Shown: positions 53,675 through 61,970 of the stretch, piece by piece
How the letters are laid out: each line of letters begins with the position of its first letter
Numbering within the stretch: the stretch's first letter is position 1
Origin: Candidatus Eremiobacteraceae bacterium
GTDB taxonomy: Bacteria > Vulcanimicrobiota > Vulcanimicrobiia > Eremiobacterales > Eremiobacteraceae
Assembly (NCBI GenBank): GCA_035710745.1
Contig: DASTCX010000016.1
Span: 186,001 to 250,000 of the forward strand
Reading direction: 5' to 3'
DNA: 64,000 bases
Notes under the pieces: generated by a model
What the model saw: the letters and a program-made list of their open reading frames with translations, nothing else
What the model was told of the DNA's origin: nothing
The model's database searches: none
Translations under genes and position numbers: made by a program

Positions 53675-54643
53675 ATGAGATCGACGCTCCGGACGATCGC
53701 GGCTGGTTTGAACCACGTGTTTAGGCGCGTGCATTTCGACCTTAATCAAAGCATCACCGCGACGACTTTCGTCGCGGGAACGGGTCGCAGTGGGACAGCC
53801 TGGGTCGCGAACATCGTCAACTACGATCATAGTGCCCGCTACATATTCGAGCCGTTCAATCCGTTCAAAGTGCCCGAATGCGCGGGATTTCGCTACCGCC
53901 AATACCTCCGCCCCACCGAGACGGCCGAAAAGTATGTCGGTCCTGCGCGTATAATCCTGAGCGGTCGAATAACAAACGATTGGATAGACCAGTTCAACCG
54001 CGCCGTGGTCAGCCGGCGGCGGGTCGTCAAAGAGATCCGCGCCAACCTCATGCTCAAATGGTTGAAGGAGAGATTCCCGGGCATCCGGCTCATCATGATG
54101 TTCCGACACCCATGCGCCGACGCGTACTCCCGCTTGCGCCTCGGTTGGCAGAGCCACCTCGACGAGCTGCTGGCGCAAGACGACCTCGTCGCCGATCATC
54201 TCGCGCCGTTCGTCGCCGAGATGCGCGCGGCGCGCACGCCGTTCGAACAGCACGTCTTCCTTTGGTGCGCTGAGAACTTCGTGCCGCTCCGACAGCTCGA
54301 GCCAGGCGACGCCGCATTCGTCTTTTACGAGAACTTGTGCACCGATCCACAGGGCGAGGTCAAGAAGCTTTTCGGTTTCCTGAACCGCGAGGTGACACCC
54401 GAAGTGTACGGCCGGTTGGCACAGCCGTCCGAGCTCACAAGCGAGGAGAGCGCGGTCAACAGCGGCGGCGACCTCATCGAAGGTTGGCGCAAGTCCGTCG
54501 ACGCGCGACAAGCCGAGCGCGCGATCGACATCCTCCGTCTCTTCGGCCTCGATCGGATCTATTCGCTCGACACGTCGATGCCCGACGTCGCCGCAGCGAC
54601 CGCGATGGTCGGCGCGCGCCCTGCACCTGCGGGCGTGGGCTGA
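53675..54643 (+). CDS. PAPS-dependent sulfotransferase 1
   Basis: 322 residues from ATG 53675, chosen because its N-terminus then matches the length of the sibling proteins (ATG 53615 would add 20 residues). The PAPS 5'-phosphosulfate loop is AGTGRSGTAWVANIVNYD and the 3'-phosphate motif is FRHPCADAYSRLR. RYIFEPFNP follows the loop as in all four paralogues. No membrane helix is evident, so it acts in the cytoplasm, presumably on a lipid- or nucleotide-linked glycan. Confidence 0.88.
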   Translation: MRSTLRTIAAGLNHVFRRVHFDLNQSITATTFVAGTGRSGTAWVANIVNYDHSARYIFEPFNPFKVPECAGFRYRQYLRPTETAEKYVGPARIILSGRITNDWIDQFNRAVVSRRRVVKEIRANLMLKWLKERFPGIRLIMMFRHPCADAYSRLRLGWQSHLDELLAQDDLVADHLAPFVAEMRAARTPFEQHVFLWCAENFVPLRQLEPGDAAFVFYENLCTDPQGEVKKLFGFLNREVTPEVYGRLAQPSELTSEESAVNSGGDLIEGWRKSVDARQAERAIDILRLFGLDRIYSLDTSMPDVAAATAMVGARPAPAGVG

Positions 54644-54660
54644 CGAGGCGAACGGGGCGC

Positions 54661-55659
54661 ATGGGTTCGATCCGAGACTGGCTCAAAGGACAGTTGTCGC
54701 CACAGGTGCGGCAGCAGATCAAGCGCGTCGTCAATTGGCCGCCGATCATCGACGTCGGCAAGTTGAGCGATGCCGTCTTCCTGGCGGGAACGGGCCGAAG
54801 CGGCACCGGTTGGGTCGCGAACATCATCAACTACGACAACCGCTACCGCTATATGTACGAGCCGTTCTCGCCGCGCGTCATCGACACGGTCGCCGCGTTC
54901 ACGTGGGGGCTGTACATCCGGCCCGACGATCGATCCGAGAAGTATATCGAGCCGGCGCGCCGGCTCCTCGAAGGCAAGGTCGGGCACTATCCGAAGCTCG
55001 ATCGCGCGAACAAGCGCATGTTCGCCCGTAAACGCCTGCTGAAGGAGACGCGGGGCAACCTCTGGCTCAAGTGGCTGCGCGTCAACTTCCCAGAGGTGAA
55101 GATCGTCCTGCTCATGCGCCACCCGTGCGCTGCGGTCAACTCGCGCATCAAGCGCGGCAACCTCGTGCTCTTCGATCAATTCCTCCAGCAGCCGGAGCTG
55201 ATGGCCGATCACCTCGCGCCGTTCAAGGCCGACATCGAAGCAGCGCGGAACGCGGACGAGTTCAGCAAGCGCATCTACATGTGGTGCGTCAACCACTACG
55301 TGCCGCTGCGGCAGTTCGCTGCGGGCGAGATCCACCTCGGCTTCTACGAGAACTTCGCCGAGAATCCGAACGACGAGATCCGCAAGCTCTTCGCGTTCCT
55401 CGGCGAGCCCTTCTCCGACAAGATTTACGAGGCGGTGAAGCGGCCGTCGGAAGTGACGCGGCCGGACGCCGCGATCCTCACCGGCAAGAGCATCGTCGGA
55501 CATTGGCAGGAAGAGGTCGGCGCCGAGCAGACCCGCCGCTCGATCGACATCCTGCGGCGCTTCGGTCTCGACGCCATCTACGACGAACAGCCGATGCCGA
55601 AGGTCGACGCCGAGCATGCGTTTTTCTCGGCGCGCGAACCCGCTACGCGTCCCCGATGA
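54661..55659 (+). CDS. PAPS-dependent sulfotransferase 2
   Basis: 332 residues starting MGSIRDWLKGQLSPQVRQQ. The 5'-PSB loop is GTGRSGTGWVANIINYD, then NRYRYMYEPF, with the 3'-PB motif RHPCAAVNSRIK. Highly similar in plan to the gene before it, 17 bases upstream, so the two form an operon created by duplication. Its 3' end overlaps the convergent glycosyltransferase gene. Confidence 0.88.
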   Translation: MGSIRDWLKGQLSPQVRQQIKRVVNWPPIIDVGKLSDAVFLAGTGRSGTGWVANIINYDNRYRYMYEPFSPRVIDTVAAFTWGLYIRPDDRSEKYIEPARRLLEGKVGHYPKLDRANKRMFARKRLLKETRGNLWLKWLRVNFPEVKIVLLMRHPCAAVNSRIKRGNLVLFDQFLQQPELMADHLAPFKADIEAARNADEFSKRIYMWCVNHYVPLRQFAAGEIHLGFYENFAENPNDEIRKLFAFLGEPFSDKIYEAVKRPSEVTRPDAAILTGKSIVGHWQEEVGAEQTRRSIDILRRFGLDAIYDEQPMPKVDAEHAFFSAREPATRPR

Positions 55660-56869
55660 CGCGCTCGTGCATCGCGACGATTCGGTCCGCGATGCGCGGC
55701 CAATCGTAGTCCGCCGCTCTCGACATCCCGCCGTCGCGCAATCGCGCCCATAGCGCGTCGTCCTCGATGACGCGCGCGCAATCGCGTGCGAACATATCGG
55801 CGTCGTCAACCGACATGAGGTCCGAGCCGCTTTCGTGCGGCAGTCCTGAAGCGCCCGACGGTGTCGTGACGACGGGTCTTCCCGCAGCCCACGCCTCGAG
55901 CAGCCGCAGCCTCGAACCGCTCGCCGCGAGCACCGGCACCGCGATGACCTGAGCGCGCGACAATTCGTCACGCATGTCGGGCGGATTCGGCACGAGCACG
56001 AGACGCGGGTGCGCGCGCAGGCGCTCGACGAGCGCCGGCGTCATCCGCCCTGCGACGCGGACTTCGACCGGCACGCCGCCCGCCGTCTCCGGCAAGCGCG
56101 GCAGCACGTGCTCGACGAACCACATCAGGCCTTGTTGCGTCGGACGCCAGTCCATGCTTCCGGTGAGCGTGATGCACCCGCGCTTCGGCGCTGCCGAGCG
56201 AACGGTCGCATAGCGCGCGACGTCGACGCCGTTGGGGATGACGGTCGACTTCGACGCCGCGCCGGCCCAGAGTTTCTCGAGATCGTCGACATCGTCTCCG
56301 CTGCACGCCGACACGTGGATCGATCGCTCGACGATCCTACCCTCGACGCCGCCGACGCGCGCCGCGTCGATCCGGACGAGCGCGCTCATCGGCCAGCGTT
56401 CGTAGTCGGCTTGACGGCGCACGAGCGCCGACTCGCAGTTGTGCGCGTCGTACCAGACGGGCGGGCAGTGCGTGCGCGGCAGCGCCACGTGTTGGTTGAG
56501 GTCGCCGACGTGGATCGCCGCGTACGCCTGCTCGCGGCACATGCGCGCGACGTGGTCCGCTTGCGCGCGCGTCACTTGGCCGGCGCTGAAATACGAGTTC
56601 GACGGCCGCAACGCATCGGCGATGCGGAGCGCCGTGTACGCGAGGCCTTGCGGTCGCGCGAAGCTCGCGATGGACGCGCACGCTGCGGCGAATTCGGGCG
56701 GCGGCGTCGAGTCCGCTTGCTCCGCGACGACGAGATCGAGTTCGTATCGGCGCGCGACGCCGATCGCCATCCAATAGTTGCGGATGAGCGCGCCGCCGTT
56801 GAGCTTCCATGGCGCCTGCTGGACGAGCATCAGGTATCGCCGCTTCGGACCGGATCCGGAAGCGTTCAT
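55643..56869 (-). CDS. Glycosyltransferase, GT-B fold (GT4-like)
   Basis: 408 residues from ATG 56869 (overlapping the stop of the upstream gene by ATGA). The N-terminal half holds LMLVQQAPWKLNGGALIRNY, and the C-terminal half the GT4 marks STVIPNGVDVARY, GSMDWRPTQQGLMWF and the E-x7-E-like segment LRLLEAWAAGRPVVTT. It transfers a sugar from a nucleotide donor, probably to the sulfated glycan. Confidence 0.88.
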   Translation of the reverse strand: MNASGSGPKRRYLMLVQQAPWKLNGGALIRNYWMAIGVARRYELDLVVAEQADSTPPPEFAAACASIASFARPQGLAYTALRIADALRPSNSYFSAGQVTRAQADHVARMCREQAYAAIHVGDLNQHVALPRTHCPPVWYDAHNCESALVRRQADYERWPMSALVRIDAARVGGVEGRIVERSIHVSACSGDDVDDLEKLWAGAASKSTVIPNGVDVARYATVRSAAPKRGCITLTGSMDWRPTQQGLMWFVEHVLPRLPETAGGVPVEVRVAGRMTPALVERLRAHPRLVLVPNPPDMRDELSRAQVIAVPVLAASGSRLRLLEAWAAGRPVVTTPSGASGLPHESGSDLMSVDDADMFARDCARVIEDDALWARLRDGGMSRAADYDWPRIADRIVAMHERVIGDA

Positions 56870-57984
56870 CCGGCGCGGCGTATCCCGACGGCCTCGCGAT
56901 AGACGGCCGCATACTGCCGTTCGACGACGCTCATGCGAAAACGTTCGAGAAACCGTCGCCTTGCCGACTCTCCGAGCCGCGCTCGCAGCGCGTCGTCGTC
57001 GCGCAGCCTTCGGACGCCGCCGAAGATCGATTCGGGATCCGGCGCGACGAGCAATGCGTCGACGCCGTCGCGAACCGCCTCGCTCGTCGCGCCGACGTTC
57101 GTCGCGACGATCGGAAGACCGGCGCGCATCGCCTCGAGGAGCGAGAGGCTTAGACCTTCCGTGAACGACGGCTGCACGTAGATGTCGAGCGCATCGAGAT
57201 ACGCGTCCGCCTCGGCGAGAAAGCCGAGGCACGTCACGTTGATCGGCGCCGACGCGCGCAATTGCGCCTCGAGCGGGCCGCTGCCGGCGACGGCCCAGCG
57301 GACCGTATCCGCACCGTCGAGCCGCGCGGCATTCGCGAAATTGTCGACCCCTTTTTCTGCCGACAACCTACCGAGCATGCCCGCGACGAACTCGCCGCTT
57401 CTCCAGCCGAACGTCGCGCGCGCTGCGGTGCGAGCCGCTTCATCTGTCGCGGGGCCGTCGGCGATCGCGTTCGGCACGAACCTCGTCCGCACGCCGCGGC
57501 CGAACGAGCGCAGCATGCCGGGATCGGGCGCGGTGACGAGATCGCTCATGCCGCCGGTCATGCGATCGAGCGCGTTGTAGAGGCGAAGCTTGACGTCCGT
57601 CGTGACGAAGCCGTGGCACGTGCCGATGAGCGCCGCCATCTTCAAGCCCGACGTCCGCCCGAAACGGCCGACGATGTTCGCCTTGTAACCGTGCGTGTGG
57701 AGGACGGGCGCTTTCGCGGCATCGAGCGCATCGCGTAGCGCGCGAAGCACACGCGTGGGCAGCGTACGCTCTTCGTCGCTCAGGACGTCGACGCGGAAGC
57801 CTTCGTCGCGCGCCGTCGCGGCGAGCGAACACGGCGCGAGCACCGCGAGTCGCGCATCGACGTCGCCGGCGTCGCGCTGCGCGCGCATGAGCCAATGGAT
57901 GACGCGCTCTTTGCCGTACATGACCTCGCCGCCGCCGGACGCTTCGACGAGATGCATGACCGTGACGTCGGGATCGCGCGCCAT
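56866..57984 (-). CDS. Glycosyltransferase family 4
   Basis: 372 residues. VMHLVEASGGGEVMYGKERV at the start is the acceptor-side loop; the C-terminal half has RFVPNAIADG, GMLGRLSAEKGVDNF and the donor-site motif FTEGLSLSLLEAMRAGLPIV with E-x7-E. A GT-B enzyme retaining the anomeric configuration of its donor. It is co-translated with the next glycosyltransferase and is divergent from sulfotransferase 3. Confidence 0.92.
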   Translation of the reverse strand: MARDPDVTVMHLVEASGGGEVMYGKERVIHWLMRAQRDAGDVDARLAVLAPCSLAATARDEGFRVDVLSDEERTLPTRVLRALRDALDAAKAPVLHTHGYKANIVGRFGRTSGLKMAALIGTCHGFVTTDVKLRLYNALDRMTGGMSDLVTAPDPGMLRSFGRGVRTRFVPNAIADGPATDEAARTAARATFGWRSGEFVAGMLGRLSAEKGVDNFANAARLDGADTVRWAVAGSGPLEAQLRASAPINVTCLGFLAEADAYLDALDIYVQPSFTEGLSLSLLEAMRAGLPIVATNVGATSEAVRDGVDALLVAPDPESIFGGVRRLRDDDALRARLGESARRRFLERFRMSVVERQYAAVYREAVGIRRAG

Positions 57985-58064
57985 GAGGCTGGTGTTGGCA
58001 ATTTCGACTCGCCATCCTTGCGGCCGGAGGGAGGCGCCGGCGGTGCACCAAACAACGACGGAAC

Positions 58065-59096
58065 ATGGCGTTCGTCTCCGAAGGCGTGAAGCAGCGGCTG
58101 CGCCCGTATTACCGCAAACTGCGCAGCTCGCTCATCGTCGACCGCAACGGCGACTGGCGGAAATCGATCTTCGTCTCATCCGGCGCGCGCACCGGCAGCA
58201 CGTGGGTGTCGCAGCTCATCAACTACGACAACCGCTATCGCTACATGTACGAGCCCTTCATCTCGATGCCGCTCGGCTATCCGGAGATCCTCACCGCGCT
58301 GCCGGACAATCGCATCCTCTACCTGCGCCCCGCCGACGACAACGCGAAGTACGTCTCGCAAGCCGAATACATCATCAGCGGGCGCTTCCACCACCCGCGC
58401 ACCGACATGTACAACGCGCGCTTCTTCGTCGACAAGCGGCTCGTCAAGGAAGTGCAGAGCAATCTCTGGCTCAAGTGGCTCAAGGTCCACTTCCCTTCGA
58501 TGCCGGTCGTCTTGTTGTTGCGCCATCCTGTGCCGACGATCCGTTCGCGCTATGCCGAATACTTCGACCTGCCCGTCGAGCGGCGCGGTGCGATCGACGA
58601 CGACGTCGCAGCGCGCAACGCGCACTATCGCGAGCTCGTCTTCGGCCAAGCCGATCTCGTCGCCGATCATCTCGAGCCGTTGCGCTCGGCGCTCGAGGCG
58701 GCGGAAACCGTCATGGAGCAACGTGCCGTCGTCTGGTGCATCCAGAACTACGTGCCGCTGCGGCAATTCGCGAGCGGCGAGATCCTGTTGACCTTTTACG
58801 AGAATTTTTGCGTCGATCCCGAGAACGAGATCCGTCGCGTCGGCGCCCACCTCGGCGACCGCATCGACGACGAGAGCCTCGGACGCTTCCTCGATCGGCT
58901 GCGCCGGCCTTCCGCGAACAGCAAGCTCAAAGCTGAGATGCTCGACGGTTGGAAGATGGTCAGCTCGTGGCAGAAGAAGGCGCCGGCGGAAGACGTCGCT
59001 CAGACGAAAGCCGTGCTCAAGATATTCGGTCTCGACAAGATCTACGACGCGTCGGAACCGCTGCCGGACGTCGGCGCCGCGAACGCGTTCCTGTGA
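58065..59096 (+). CDS. PAPS-dependent sulfotransferase 3
   Basis: 343 residues. The 5'-PSB loop is SGARTGSTWVSQLINYD, followed by NRYRYMYEPFIS; the 3'-PB motif is RHPVPTIRSRYAEYF. It differs from the others by a longer central insertion (about residues 175-190). The stop overlaps the GTG of the HAD phosphatase gene, tying sulfation to sugar-phosphate metabolism. Confidence 0.87.
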   Translation: MAFVSEGVKQRLRPYYRKLRSSLIVDRNGDWRKSIFVSSGARTGSTWVSQLINYDNRYRYMYEPFISMPLGYPEILTALPDNRILYLRPADDNAKYVSQAEYIISGRFHHPRTDMYNARFFVDKRLVKEVQSNLWLKWLKVHFPSMPVVLLLRHPVPTIRSRYAEYFDLPVERRGAIDDDVAARNAHYRELVFGQADLVADHLEPLRSALEAAETVMEQRAVVWCIQNYVPLRQFASGEILLTFYENFCVDPENEIRRVGAHLGDRIDDESLGRFLDRLRRPSANSKLKAEMLDGWKMVSSWQKKAPAEDVAQTKAVLKIFGLDKIYDASEPLPDVGAANAFL

Positions 59097-59632
59097 CGCC
59101 CGGTGCGCGAGCGCTCGCGTGGCGATCGCCGCAGGCGCGCGCAGGAAAGGTGTGCGTCTTCATCGATCGCGACGGCGTGGTCAACGAGCGACCGGGTGAT
59201 GGGTACGTCCTCGCCTGGGAAGAGTTCCGCTTCAGACCCGATGCGATCGCCGCACTGCGCGTGCTCGCGGAAGCCCAGCTCCCGGCGATCGTCGTGTCGA
59301 ATCAGAGCTGCGTCGGTCGCGGCCTGCTGAAACAAACCGGCCTCATCGACATCATGGACCGGATGACGCAGCAGCTCGAGCGCGAGAACGCGCCGCTCGC
59401 CGCATGGTATTGCTGCCCGCATGCGCCGGATGACGGCTGCGATTGCCGCAAGCCGCAACCGGGGATGCTCCTTCGCGCGATCGCCGAGTTCGGCTTCGAC
59501 GCATCGCGCTCGCACATGATCGGCGACACGGTATCCGACATCGCTGCGGGCGAGTCAGCCGGCTGCATCACTCACCTTATCGATCCGTCCGACCCTAACG
59601 CATTCCTGCGCACCGTCACTGATATCGTCTGA
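59093..59632 (+). CDS. HAD phosphatase, D,D-heptose 1,7-bisphosphate phosphatase (GmhB)-like
   Basis: 179 residues from GTG 59093. HAD motifs: FIDRDGVVNERPG (motif I, nucleophilic Asp), VVSNQSCVGRG, and HMIGDTVSDIAAG (motif IV). The zinc-binding loop YCCPHAPDDGCDCRKPQPGM is diagnostic of the GmhB group. These enzymes remove a phosphate from heptose or related sugar bisphosphates before nucleotide activation. No other heptose gene is in the window, so the substrate is uncertain. Confidence 0.87.
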   Translation: MTPGARALAWRSPQARAGKVCVFIDRDGVVNERPGDGYVLAWEEFRFRPDAIAALRVLAEAQLPAIVVSNQSCVGRGLLKQTGLIDIMDRMTQQLERENAPLAAWYCCPHAPDDGCDCRKPQPGMLLRAIAEFGFDASRSHMIGDTVSDIAAGESAGCITHLIDPSDPNAFLRTVTDIV

Positions 59633-59648
59633 TGGTTGATGATAAAAT

Positions 59649-59735
59649 GTGGTATGCCGAGCTTCGCTCGGAAACTGCCGAGCTTCGCTCGGCATACCAC
59701 GTCAGATAAACATCAGACAAACATCAGACAAACAT
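59649..59735. repeat. Large inverted repeat with two embedded hairpins, then 11-bp tandem repeats
   Basis: GTGGTATGCCGAGC (59649-59662) pairs with GCTCGGCATACCAC (59687-59700). Inside lie two copies of the GCCGAGC-TTC-GCTCGG element. Directly after come CAGATAAACAT and two copies of CAGACAAACAT (59703-59735). The block separates two convergent genes, a place for a bidirectional terminator. Confidence 0.88.
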
Positions 59736-59753
59736 TATAGATTTACGATCGAT

Positions 59754-60740
59754 TCAGCGCAGCACGGGTTCGAACGAGGGCGGCTTGACGAAGATGCCGC
59801 GCAAGAACCCGAGCGTCCACGCGATCTGGAAACATGGGAAGGCCACCGCGCATCCCAGTGCCACGCGCAACGGCCGAGTACGGTCGCGTAGCGCGACGAC
59901 CGCCGCCGCATACAATAGGTAGAGCGCGAAGTCGATCCACCACCACGGCGTGAATAGCATCCCGATCGCGCCGACGAGCAACGCGGCCGGGATGAAATGC
60001 CGCACCCGCAGCTCGTGCGGGAAACGGCGGCTCGTCTGCGCTCGCCAAAAACCGTAGCCGCCCCATTGACGTATCGTCGCGCCGATGCCGCGGTTCACTT
60101 TGTAGAGGTTGGCGGACGGCACGAGCAAGAGCGTGTAGCCCGCGTCGCGCAGACGCGCTTCGAGCTCGGAGTCTTCGTTCGCGATCCATCGCTCGTCGAA
60201 ACCGCCAAGCTCGAAGAGCAGCCCAGGCCTCCACGATCCCAGGTAGACGGTCTCGACGGGCACCGGTTCCTTCAAGGCGCGCACGCCGATGCGCGCGAGG
60301 CCGAGCGGATGCGTGAGGAGCTCGCCGACGACCGAACGCTCGAAATCCGGCGTCGGCGCCGGGATCTGCGCGCAGCCCACGTTGCCGAGCTGCGATGAAC
60401 CGGATTCAAATGCACGCACGACGTCGGCGATGTACGTCGGACCATACGTCGTGTGCGCGTCGAGCCGGACGATGAGTGCATCGCGCCCTGCTCGCTCCGC
60501 GCCGACGTTGAGCGATATCGGGATGCGCTTGCGCGGATTGAGGACGACTTCGCCTTCGACGCCCGACGATGCGAGCCATCGCTCGACGATCTCGCGGCTC
60601 GAGTCGGTCGAACCGCCGTCGACGGCGATGAAGCGCATGCGCGAAGCGTCGAAGGTCTGCGCCCCGATGCTCGCGAGCGTCTCGGGAAGATCGACCGCTT
60701 CGTTCAGCATCGGCATGACAAGAGCGACGCGGGCCGTCAT
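59754..60740 (-). CDS. Glycosyltransferase family 2, ExoA-like
   Basis: 328 residues from ATG 60740 (GGA seven bases upstream); the longer frame adds 45 unlikely residues. The GT-A core shows ALVMPMLNEAVDLPETLASI, FIAVDGGSTDSS and VRLDAHTTYGPTYI. Two C-terminal membrane helices (about residues 252-290) anchor it. This plan is like succinoglycan ExoA and similar exopolysaccharide transferases. Confidence 0.9.
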   Translation of the reverse strand: MTARVALVMPMLNEAVDLPETLASIGAQTFDASRMRFIAVDGGSTDSSREIVERWLASSGVEGEVVLNPRKRIPISLNVGAERAGRDALIVRLDAHTTYGPTYIADVVRAFESGSSQLGNVGCAQIPAPTPDFERSVVGELLTHPLGLARIGVRALKEPVPVETVYLGSWRPGLLFELGGFDERWIANEDSELEARLRDAGYTLLLVPSANLYKVNRGIGATIRQWGGYGFWRAQTSRRFPHELRVRHFIPAALLVGAIGMLFTPWWWIDFALYLLYAAAVVALRDRTRPLRVALGCAVAFPCFQIAWTLGFLRGIFVKPPSFEPVLR

Positions 60741-60874
60741 AATTAGTCCGAAAGGCTCGCAGTAATTCGCGTCGCACGCACGGTAATGTCGAGGCATATG
60801 CGCTGCGTCGCTGGGCGAGTCGGTTTTGCGGGGCACTCGAGGCGTCCTGCACGCCCGAAAATGAGCCGGCGCCA

Positions 60875-61846
60875 TTGATCGCGCGATTTAAGCGCCGAGC
60901 CGGACGCGCAAAGCGGCGCGTCGTCGGCGTCATCCACCAGCTTCACGTAGATGCCGGCGGCGATCATCGCGCGACGACGTTCCTCGCCGGCAGCGGCCGC
61001 GGCGGCACGACCTGGATCGCCGAGCTCATCAACCACGCGAACGAATACCGGTTCATGTTCGAGCCGTTCACGTCGCGACATGTCCCCGAAGTCAAAGCGT
61101 TTCTCAATCGACAATACATCCGGCCCGGCGACGACGACCCGGCGTTCGTGAAGCCCGCGCGCGAGATCGTCGAAGGGCGCATCCGCAATCGTTGGGTCGA
61201 CTACTACAACCACCGTTTTGTCGCGCGACGGCGGCTCATCAAAGACATCCGCGCGAACATGTTCCTCAAGTGGCTCGACGTCCATTTCCCAGGCATGCCG
61301 ATCGTCTTGCTGCTGCGCCATCCGCTCGCAGTCGCGGCGTCGCGGCTTCGCCACACGTGGTCGAACGATCTCGCCGGCTTCCTTCGACAAGAGGCGCTCA
61401 TGGCCGACCACCTCGAGCCGTACCGGCATCTTCTCGAGACGGTTCGCGATCCGTTCGAGCAGCACGTGCTCCAGTGGTGCGTCGAGAACTGGATCCCGCT
61501 TCGTCAGTTCCAGCGCGGCGAGCTGCACCTCGCGTTCTACGAGCATTTCAGCGTCGACCCGCGCGGGGAGATCGGACGGCTCTTCGCGTTTCTCGGCAAA
61601 CCGTTTCCGGAGAAAATTCTCGAACGGGTCGAGCGGCCATCGCGGATGGCATGGACGGCAAAGGGCGTCGTCTCGGCGCTCGGAGATCCCGACTCGTGGC
61701 GGCCGTACGTCTCGCCGGGCGAGATATCTCGCTCACTCGACATCCTCGCGCAGTTCGGCTTCGACTCCGTCTACTCGGCCTCGTCGCTCCCGAACCGAGA
61801 CGCCGCAGAATCGTTGTTTCCCCAGCCGATAGGTCTTAAGGCCTAA
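60875..61846 (+). CDS. PAPS-dependent sulfotransferase 4
   Basis: 323 residues from TTG 60875. The 5'-PSB loop is AGSGRGGTTWIAELINHA, followed by EYRFMFEPFTS; the 3'-PB motif is RHPLAVAASRLRHTW. The N-terminus is strongly basic (MIARFKRRAGRAKRRVVG), perhaps membrane-associating. It is transcribed away from the ExoA-like gene. Confidence 0.87.
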   Translation: MIARFKRRAGRAKRRVVGVIHQLHVDAGGDHRATTFLAGSGRGGTTWIAELINHANEYRFMFEPFTSRHVPEVKAFLNRQYIRPGDDDPAFVKPAREIVEGRIRNRWVDYYNHRFVARRRLIKDIRANMFLKWLDVHFPGMPIVLLLRHPLAVAASRLRHTWSNDLAGFLRQEALMADHLEPYRHLLETVRDPFEQHVLQWCVENWIPLRQFQRGELHLAFYEHFSVDPRGEIGRLFAFLGKPFPEKILERVERPSRMAWTAKGVVSALGDPDSWRPYVSPGEISRSLDILAQFGFDSVYSASSLPNRDAAESLFPQPIGLKA

Positions 61847-61900
61847 CAACCCTGGTCCGATTGGGCCCCTTGACCCGCCTTTCTAGGGTTGACCCGTACT

Positions 61901-61928
61901 TTGACGTGTAATGCTCCCCAGGTAAAAT
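61901..61928 (+). promoter_or_regulatory. Predicted promoter of the wecC-like gene
   Basis: TTGACG (61901-61906), a 16-base spacer and TAAAAT (61923-61928). Two additional TTGACC hexamers lie just upstream (61870 and 61889), 19 bases apart, possibly regulator half-sites. Confidence 0.6.
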
Positions 61929-61970
61929 GGAGCGACCACCGCGGACGCGGGGTCCCGTCGACATGCCCAT

